This document shows, in pieces, positions 56,050-64,000 of a stretch of DNA of 64,000 bases (positions are counted from its first letter, which is position 1; the number at the start of each line of letters is the position of its first letter). The notes under the pieces were generated by a model. That model was given only the letters and a program-made list of their open reading frames with translations, searched no databases and had not been told where the DNA came from. Source of the stretch: Maylandia zebra (lineage: Eukaryota; Chordata; Actinopteri; Cichliformes; Cichlidae); NCBI RefSeq assembly GCF_041146795.1, contig NC_135168.1, positions 38,394,370-38,458,369 of the forward strand, written 5' to 3'. The position numbers were made by a program, and so were the translations under genes.

Positions 56050-56667
56050 TTGTGTGGATGCTTTAAGCATCCACACTATTGAGTTCCTGTTTCTCTTTAT
56101 TCTTTATACTTTATTATTGTGTGGATGCTTTAAGCATCCACACTATTGAGTTCCTGTTTCTCTTTATTCTTTATACTTTATTGTGTGGATGCTTAAGCAT
56201 CCACACTATTGAGTTCCTGTTTCTCTTTATTCTTTATTGTGTGGATGCTTTAAGCATCCACACTATTGAGTTCCTGTTTCTCTTTATTCTTTATACTTTA
56301 TTATTGTGTGGATGCTTTAAGCATCCACACTATTGAGTTCCTGTTTCTCTTTATTCTTTATTATTGTGTGGATGCTTTAAGCATCCACACTATTGAGTTC
56401 CTGTTTCTCTTTATTCTTTATTATTATTATTGTGTGGATGCTTTAAGCATCCACACTATTGAGTTCCTGTTTCTCTTTATTCTTTATTGTGTGGATTCTT
56501 TAAGCATCCACACTATTGAGTTCCTGTTTCTCTTTATTGTGTGGATGCTTTAAGCATCCACACTATTGAGTTCCTGTTTCTCTTTATTCTTTATACTTTA
56601 TTGTGTGGATGCTTTAAGCATCCACACTATTGAGTTCCTGTTTCTCTTTATTCTTTATACTTTATTA
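56050..56667 (+). repeat. Ten-copy array of Helentron-like 5' ends
   Basis: TTGTGTGGATGCTTTAAGCA... followed by CTATTGAGTTCCTGTTTCTC occurs ten times with a 50-67 bp period. Each copy carries a 12+1+12 perfect palindrome (arm GTGTGGATGCTT). One copy lacks the central T and one has GGATTCTT. Spacers differ only in the number of TTTAT/ATT units. The last copy runs into an element body. Confidence 0.92.
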
Positions 56668-58040
56668 TTATTCCAGTTGCTTCCGTACACTTTTTGGCAC
56701 TTAACTACTTCCACAATTTTCAGCCGATTTTCACCGTTCAAATTTTAAACTATTCTGCTATTTTTGCTCTTTCTTGCTATGATTTTTGCTATTTTTAACT
56801 ATTATACTTTTTAAAATATTCCACTTTTTTCCTTTAATTTGTCCCATTGAAATGAATGGGAAACTTCTGCAATTCTGCTAAAATTTGCTTGTTTTTGAAA
56901 CTTAACTACTTCCTCATATTTTCACCTAGAACAACCATTCAAACTTTAAAATGTTCATAAATTATTGGGCTATTCAGGTATGATTCAGCTTTTTGAAATC
57001 TTTTACTGTTTTACTTTTATGCCTCTTAAAGTTTTGAGTTGCAAAATTGTGATTTTTCACAAAATACATGCGTTGTTATGGTTGCTATGCTCTTGGCTTC
57101 CAGTGTGTCACTGAAGCTTTTGCAGTCTTCTCTTCATGTCCGAACAACTGTTTGCTACTTGCTCAATTTTCACTCAACTTCCACAAATTATACATCAAAA
57201 CGTAGGTATTTTTGCTGGCTTTCAGGAAATGTCACTATCATTGTTGTGGGATTTATAGAATTTTCGCAAATCTCCTCAGACCAACACAATGTCAGAAAAC
57301 TCTCCATATAAAGTCAATGGAGAGCTTGTTCAAAATCACCGCTGGATTTCTGTAATGAGAGGCATATTCGAATCGTCATATCTCCTTAACGAAGCAAAGT
57401 TAAGACATGAGGCTTGTCCCCGAATATCTTCAGACACCCCTGACGCTCACAATTCAAGAATTTCTTTCTCACCTATTACCGTTCTGAAATGAGTTGGACT
57501 TGTTTGAGGGTAGGAAATTTGTCCTTTGCTCAGATTTCTTCAGATTTCAAACTGTGGAAATGAACCACTTTTTTCTCTCGTCATAACTTTTTGTTGGATT
57601 TCCACAGAGACCTGAAAATTTCTATGACTGTTCACCAAAGCCTGCTGTCTCTTACGGTGAAAGAATGATATCGATACTCCAAATAGATTTAGAGTTAGAA
57701 AGCGTTGTTTGAGGGCAAGTCAAGGCAGTTTTTGCTTCGCTCTGCTCAGTTATGGTGCATTAGAAGTCTAATATCTTTAATAATTCATATTTTAATGATA
57801 AATTGTTAACACTGGAAGATTCCCCCATCTCTTCTGAACAAAACGGTGTAAGAATGACCGCTCTAGCCCCTACGGTTAGGAAATTATGGTCATTTGTTTG
57901 AGGGGAGTCCTCACTATGAGAAATAGGCTGCAATAATCCTGTGCCTCTCTGTCCTGCGTGTGTAAAAAGATGCACCTGTTTTGGCGGGAAAACGTAAACA
58001 GCCACTCTGATTGGTGGATTTAAATTCGGCAGCTCTCTCC

Positions 58041-58043
<3 letters not shown>

Positions 58044-58100
<57 letters not shown>
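58044..58100. repeat. GT microsatellite in block P
   Basis: Pure GT run; others at 59261-59322 and 62962-63014 occupy the same position in their P blocks, consistent with the central microsatellite of HINE/DINE-like elements. Confidence 0.95.
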
Positions 58101-58102
<2 letters not shown>

Positions 58103-58234
58103 AGTGGGAGAGAGAGGACCCTGCCCTTATTTGACAGCATGTCATTGTAGGATTTAAATTGAACATAGTTAGACTGGTTGACTGGATTAGAGCCTGTGTT
58201 TGTGTGTCCCTCTGTGCATTTGTGTTTCAATAAG

Positions 58235-58660
58235 TTATTACTATTCTGCTAAATCATAGTATTTCTGGTACTTTTCGGTACTTGTGCTAAATACAGTATT
58301 TCTGCTAAATCATACTATTTCTGCTTTTCATAGGATTTATGCCTAATATAGTATTTCTGCTAAATTATAGTATTTCTGCTATTTTATAGGATTTGTGCCT
58401 AACATAGTATTTCTGCTAAATTATAGTATTTCTGCTTTTTATAGGATTTGTGCCTAACATAGTATTTCTGCTAAATTATAGTATTTCTGCTTTTTATACT
58501 ATTTGTTCTAAATTATAGTATTTCTGCTTTTTATAGGATTTGTGCTTAATATAGTATTTCTGCTAAATTATAGTTTTTCTTCTTTTTATAGTATTTGTGC
58601 TAAAACATAGTATTTCTACTAAATGCAGTATTTATGCTTAATAATAGTATTTCTATATAT
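58235..58660. repeat. TTTCTGCTAAATTATAGTA minisatellite
   Basis: Irregular tandem copies of ATAGTATTTCTGCTAAATT and TTTCTGCTTTTTATAGGATTTGTGC. Equivalent arrays lie at 59590-59995, 61955-62345 and 63155-63455. Confidence 0.85.
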
Positions 58661-58664
58661 TTCT

Positions 58665-58935
58665 GCCAGGTCCCCAGGCAGCCAATCCTCTGTGAGGACT
58701 GAGACATTCAAATTTTCAAATCAGGGCCTGCACAGTTTCCCAGCCAATCAAATAAGTGTCCTGAGGCATTCAAATTTGCATATTGGGGCCTTCGTGGCTT
58801 CTAAGCCAGCCAATCATATCTGAGGGCTGAGGAATTCAAATCCACAAATCAGGGCCTGCACGGCTTCCCAGCCAGCCAATCACATATGTGGTCTCAGGCA
58901 TTCAAATTTGCATATTGGGGAATTCGTGGCTTCTA
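58665..58935. repeat. Block Q with octamer and CCAAT motifs
   Basis: Alternating AGCCAATC and CATTCAAATTTGCATATTGGGG segments. Each of the latter contains the octamer ATTTGCAT next to an inverted CCAAT. Repeated at 62365-62640 and 63465-63745. Confidence 0.8.
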
Positions 58936-59257
58936 AGTCAACAAGTCATCCATGTCATATATCTCTAAAAATTCATATTTTAATATTAAATTGTCAACAC
59001 TTGAAGATTCCCCCATCTCTTCTGAACAAAACGGTGTAAGAATGACCGTTCTAGCCCCTACGGTTAGGAAATTACGGTCATTTGTTTGAGGGGAGTCGTC
59101 ACTATGAGAAATAGACTGCAAAAATCCTGTGTCTCTCTGTGCTGCTGCGTGTGTAAACAGATGCACCTGTTTTGGTGGGGAAAAGTGCACAGCCTCTCTG
59201 ACTGGTGGATTCAAATTCACCAGCTCCCAGGCTGACCTAGAAACTTACTTCTCTCTC

Positions 59258-59324
<67 letters not shown>

Positions 59325-60427
59325 CAGAGAGAGAGAGAGAGAGAGAGAAAGGCTTTTAATGGGATGATCTCATTCTAAGATTTAAATTCAATATATTTAG
59401 ACTGGTTGACTGAATTGGATCTTGTGTGTGGGTCTCTCTGTGCATGTGTGTTTCCTCATGTGTACATATTTGTGATTGTGTGGCTGTAATACATTTTTTT
59501 GCAGATTTTTGTCATTTAACAAGTATATTTGAGGGACCCTCAGCATGTTCAGCATTTTTTCAGCTGTCCATTTTGCTTTTCCAATTTTTCTGTTTAACTT
59601 ATTACTATTGTGCTAAATCATACTGTTTCTGCTATTTTATAAGATTTGTGCTTAATATACTATTTCTGCTTTTATAGGATTTGTGCTTAATATAGTATTT
59701 CTGCTAAATGTAGTATTTATGCTTAATCATACTATTTCTGCTTTTCATAGTATTTGTGCTTAATATAGTATTTCTGCTAAATTTAGTATTTCTGATTAAT
59801 TATAGTTTTTCTACTAAATCATAGTACAGTATTTCTGCTTTTTATGGGATTTGTGCTAAAACAAAGTATTTCTACTAAATGTAGTATTTGTGCTTAATCA
59901 TACCATTTCTGCTTTTTATAGGATTTGTGCTTAATATAGTATTTCTGCTAAATTATAGTATTTCTGCCAAATTATAATATTTGTGCTAAAACATAGTCTC
60001 AATTTAAAATTACAATATTCATAGTTCATCACAGTGTCTCTGGTAAATCACAATATTTCTGCTCTGTTGTACTATTTTTCTAAATCATAGTGTTTCTGTA
60101 ATGTTTAAGTATTTTTGGCTAAATATATTCTTTCTGTTATCTTATACTATTTCTCCTAAATTCTTGTATTTTTGAGAAGTTATCATGTTTCTGGTAAGTT
60201 ACAATATTTCTGCTAAATTCTGCTATGCTATTGTATTTCTGCCAAGTATTATGTTTCCTCTAAGATATTGCAGTTCTGCTAAGTTATTCCATTTTAGCAA
60301 ACTTCTTTTGCTTCTGCAAAGTTTTTACAATTTCTGCAACTTTTCAGCTTTTTCAGCTAGGTTTTGCATACAGCTTCAGCTTTAAGCATCCACACTGCAT
60401 TTTCGCAGGAAATGCAAATTTTTCTAG

Positions 60428-62959
60428 TTGTGTGGATGCTTTAAGCATCCACACTATTGAGTTCCTGTTTCTCTTTATTCTTTATTATTATTCTTCAAGT
60501 TGCTCGTTTTTCGTCCGCTAACTACTTCCACAATTTTTGTGCTATTTTCACCGTTCAAATTTTAAACTATTCTGCTATTTCTGCTAATGTGCGCTATGAC
60601 TTTTGGTATTTTTTGCTATTATACTTTTTAAAATATTCCACTTTTTTCCTTTAATTTGTCCCATTGAAATGAATGGGAAACTTCTGCAATTCTGCTAAAA
60701 TTTGCTTGTTTTTGAAACTTAACTACTTCCTCATATTTTCACCTAGAACAACCATTCAAATTTTAAAATGTTCACAAATTATTGGGCTATTCAGGTATGA
60801 TTCAGCTTTTTCAAATCTTCTACTGTTTTACTTTTATGCCTCTTAAAGTTTTGAGTTGCAAAATTGTGATTTTTCACAAAATACATGCGTTGTTATGGTT
60901 GCTATGCTCTTGGCTTCCAGTGTGTCACTGAAGGTTTTGCAGTCTTCTCTTCATGTCCGAACAACTGTTTGCTACTTGCTCAATTTTCACTCAACTTCCA
61001 CAAATTATACATCAAAACGTAGGTATTTTTGCTGGCTTTCAGGAAATGTCACTATCATTGTTGTGGGATTTATAGAACTTTCGCAAATCTCCTCAGACCA
61101 ACACAATGTCAGAAAACTCTCCATATAAAGTGAATGGAGAGCCTGTTCAAAATCACCGCTGGATTTCTGTAATGAGAGGCATATTCGAATCGTCATATCT
61201 CCTTAACGAAGCAAAGTTAAGACATGAGGCTTGTCCCCGAATATCTTCAGACCCCCCTGACGCTCACAATTCAAGAATTTCTTTCTCACCTATTACCGTT
61301 CTGAAATGAGTTGGACTTGTTTGAGGGTAGGAAATTCGTCCTTCGCTCAGATTTCTTCAGATTTCAAACTCTGGAAATGAACCACTTTTTTCTCTCGTCA
61401 TAACTTTTTGTTGGATTTCCACAGAGACCTGAAAATTTCCATGATTGTTCACCAAAGCCTGCTGTCTCTTACGGTGAAAGAATGATATCGATACTCCAAA
61501 TAGATTTTGAGTTAGAATGCGTTGTTTGAGGGCAAGTCAAGGCAGTTTTTGCTTCGCTCTACTCAGTTATGGTGCATTACAAGTCAAATATCTTTAATAA
61601 TTCATATTTTAATGATAAATTGTAAACACTGGAAGATTCCCCCATCTCTTCTGAACAAAACGGTGTAAGAATGACCGCTCTAGCCCCTACGGTTTGGAAA
61701 TTATGGTCATTTGTTTGAGGGGAGTCCTCACTATGAGAAATAGGCTGCAATAATCCTGTGCCTCTCTGTGCTGCGTGTGTAAAAAGAGGCACATGTTTTG
61801 GCGGGAAAAAGTACACAGGCTCTCTGATTGGTGGATTCAAATTCAGCAGCTCCCAGGCTGACCTAGAAACTTACTTCTCTCTCCCTGTGCATGTTCAGCA
61901 TTTTTTCAGCTGTCCATTTTGCTTTTCCAATTTTTCTGTTTAACTTATTACTATTGTGCTAAATAATACTATTTCTGCTATTTTATACGATTTGTGCCTA
62001 ATATAGTATTTCTGCTAAATTACAATATTTCTGCTTTTTATACTATTTGTGCTAAAACATAGTATTTCTACTAAATGTAGTATTTATGCTTAATCATACT
62101 ATTTCTGCTTTTTATTGGATTTGTGCCTAATATAGTATTTCTGCTTTTTATAGGATTTTTGCTCAAACATAGTATTTCTGCTAAATGTAGTGTTTATGCT
62201 TAATCATCCTATTTCTGCCTTTTATAGGATTTGTGCTTAATATAGTATTTCTGCTAAATTATAGTATTTCTGCTTTTTATAGTATTTATGCTAAAACATA
62301 GTATTTCTACTAAATGTAGTATTTATGCTTAATCATAGTATTTCTATATATTTCTATATATTTCTGCCAGGTCCCCAGGCAGCCAATCCTCTGTGAGGAC
62401 TTAGACATTCAAATTTTCAAATCAGGGCCTGCACGGTTTCCCAGCCAATCATATATGTGTCCTGAGGCATTCAAATTTGCATATTGGGGCCTTCATGGCT
62501 TCTAAGCCAGCCAATCATATCTGAGGGCTGAGGAATTCAAATCCACAAATCAGGGCCTACACAGCTTCCCAGCCAGCCAATCATGTATGTGGGCTCCAGG
62601 TATTCAAATTTGCATATTGGGGAATTCGTGGCTTCTAAGTCAACAAGTCATCCATGTCATATATCTCTAAAAATTCATATTTTAATGATAAATTGTCAAC
62701 ACTTGAAGATTCCCCCATCTCTTCTGAACAAAACGGTGTAAGAATGACCGCTCTAGCCCCTATGGTTAGGAAATTATGGTCATTTGTTTGAGGGGAGTCG
62801 TCACTATGAGAAATAGACCGCAAAAATCCTGTGCCTCTCTGTGCTGCGGCGTGTGTAAACAGATGCACCTGTTTTGGCGGGAAAACGTAAACAGCCTCTC
62901 TGATTGGTGGATTCAAATTCAGCAGCTCCCAGGCTGACCTAGAAACTTAGTCCTCTCTC

Positions 62960-63016
<57 letters not shown>

Positions 63017-64000
63017 AGTGGGAGAGAGAGGACCCTGCCCTTATTTGACAGTATGTCATTGTAGGATTTAAATTGAACATAGTTAGACTGGTTGACTGGA
63101 TTAGAGCCTGTGTTTGTGTGTCCCTCTGTGCATTTGTGTTTCAATAAGTTATTACTATTCTGCTAAATCATAGTATTTCTGGTACTTTTCGGTACTTGTG
63201 CTAAATACAGTATTTCTGCTAAATCATACTATTTCTGCTTTTTATAGGATTTGTGCCTAACATAGTATTTCTGCTAAATTATAGTATTTCTGCTTTTTAT
63301 ACTATTTGTTCTAAATTATAGTATTTCTGCTTTTTATAGGATTTGTGCTTAATATAGTATTTCTGCTAAATTATAGTTTTTCTTCTTTTTATAATATTTG
63401 TGCTAAAACATAGTATTTCTACTAAATGTAGTATTTATGCTTAATAATAGTATTTCTATATATTTCTGCCAGGTCCCCAGGCAGCCAATCCTCTGTGAGG
63501 ACTGAGACATTCAAATTTTCAAATCAGGGCCTGCACAGTTTCCCAGCCAATCAAATAAGTGTCCTGAGGCATTCAAATTTGCATATTGGGGCCTTCGTGG
63601 CTTCTAAGCCAGCCAATCATATCTGAGGGCTGAGGAATTCAAATCCACAAATCAGGGCCTGCACGGCTTCCCAGCCAGCCAATCACATATGTGGTCTCAG
63701 GCATTCAAATTTGCATATTGGGGAATTCGTGGCTTCTAAGTCAACAAGTCATCCATGTCATATATCTCTAAAAATTCATATTTTAATATTAAATTGTCAA
63801 CACTTGAAGATTCCCCCATCTCTTCTGAACAAAACGGTGTAAGAATGACCGTTCTAGCCCCTACGGTTAGGAAATTACGGTCATTTGTTTGAGGGGAGTC
63901 GTCACTATGAGAAATAGACTGCAAAAATCCTGTGTCTCTCTGTGCTGCTGCGTGTGTAAACAGATGCACCTGTTTTGGTGGGGAAAAGTGCACAGCCTCT
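60428..64000 (+). mobile_element. Long Helentron-like element, body 2 (runs off window)
   Basis: Starts TTGTGTGGATGCTTTAAG immediately after the CTAG end of body 1, head to tail without spacer. Blocks in order: conserved block 60450-61560, P 61570-61890, minisatellite 61940-62360, Q 62365-62640, P 62640-63020, minisatellite 63140-63460, Q 63465-63745, P from 63745. The P-minisatellite-Q cassette is thus amplified relative to body 1 and to the 940-bp element, which has no P or Q. Confidence 0.6.

Larger units (their letters stand above)
56600..60427 (+). mobile_element. Long Helentron-like element, body 1
   Basis: 5' palindrome, then the conserved block (TTTGTCCCATTGAAATGAAT; ORF-like but also present in noncoding copies), block P (CCCCATCTCTTCTGAACAAA at 57830 and 59005), GT microsatellites, a TTTCTGCTAAATTATAGTA minisatellite, block Q (58665-58935), and a 3' end with AAGCATCCACAC, stem GCATTT...AAATGC and TTTTTCTAG at 60427. 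No replication-helicase gene is present, so it would depend on another element. Classification as Helentron-related is inference from the ends. Confidence 0.6.

Noticed and set aside
56050..56667. Regular palindromic repeats resembling a CRISPR array
   Set aside because: The spacers are variants of the same TTTAT-rich sequence, there are no cas genes, and the genome is eukaryotic. The repeat is the 5' end of a transposon.
57039..57311. 90-codon frame conserved at 60856-61128
   Set aside because: Conserved because both element bodies are near-identical; it has no recognisable motif and the shorter 940-bp relative lacks it.
57760..58230. 156-codon minus-strand frame with poly-His/Thr
   Set aside because: It is a translation of the GT microsatellite and block P, which recurs at least four more times with variable frames.

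Overview
The window looks like accessory, transposon-dense chromosomal DNA of a teleost fish. Evidence: spliced genes with GT-AG introns, AATAAA signals, long CA/GT microsatellites, an L2-clade LINE with an ATTCTG-repeat tail, several hAT-type DNA transposons with 8-bp target-site duplications (TSDs), a Helentron-like family, retrovirus-type LTRs, and exons of a teleost-style C2H2/SAMD3-like multicopy family. The exact species cannot be fixed from this sequence. No tRNA, rRNA or CRISPR locus was seen.

Layout. 1-14202: a 6.6-kb unit repeated head to tail (two full copies and a 1-kb start of a third). The copies look identical apart from CA-repeat length, and the unit itself has no convincing gene. 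13348-15616: the third copy starts a BED-finger hAT element whose two ends and 8-bp TSD survive; it carries a LINE tail and a smaller hAT inside its finger exon. 16080-17881: another hAT holding a solo LTR. 17882-24216: a promoter followed by an unrecognised tandem array of small exons, cut by a MITE and by a solo LTR that was itself duplicated with the array. 24632-24850: an L2 scrap. 25085-29560: a C2H2/SAMD3-like gene broken by a hAT in its zinc-finger exon, that hAT being broken by a second one.

29759-45130: two LTRs in minus orientation with a proline-tRNA-type primer site next to the right one. The 14-kb interior lacks recognisable gag-pol. It instead holds a degraded BED-hAT, a small hAT, a 940-bp Helentron-like element, a complete 3.76-kb hAT with an intact three-exon transposase, and a decayed coiled-coil gene fragment. 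45505-47715: 5'-truncated L2 LINE with an intact reverse transcriptase ORF. 47716-50270: fragments of a second LINE type and a retroviral env scrap. 50271-53640: mostly dispersed repeats, one small ORF and a promoter paralogous to that at 19.2 kb. 53655-55336: hAT inserted in a TA repeat. 55448-55846: a candidate small first exon and an ORF opposite. 56050-64000: Helentron-like DNA with a ten-copy array of palindromic 5' ends and two long bodies built of repeated blocks.

The only gene that looks functional end to end is the hAT transposase at 36368-39332. The most informative structures are the nested insertions with perfect TSDs, which allow the order of events to be read directly.
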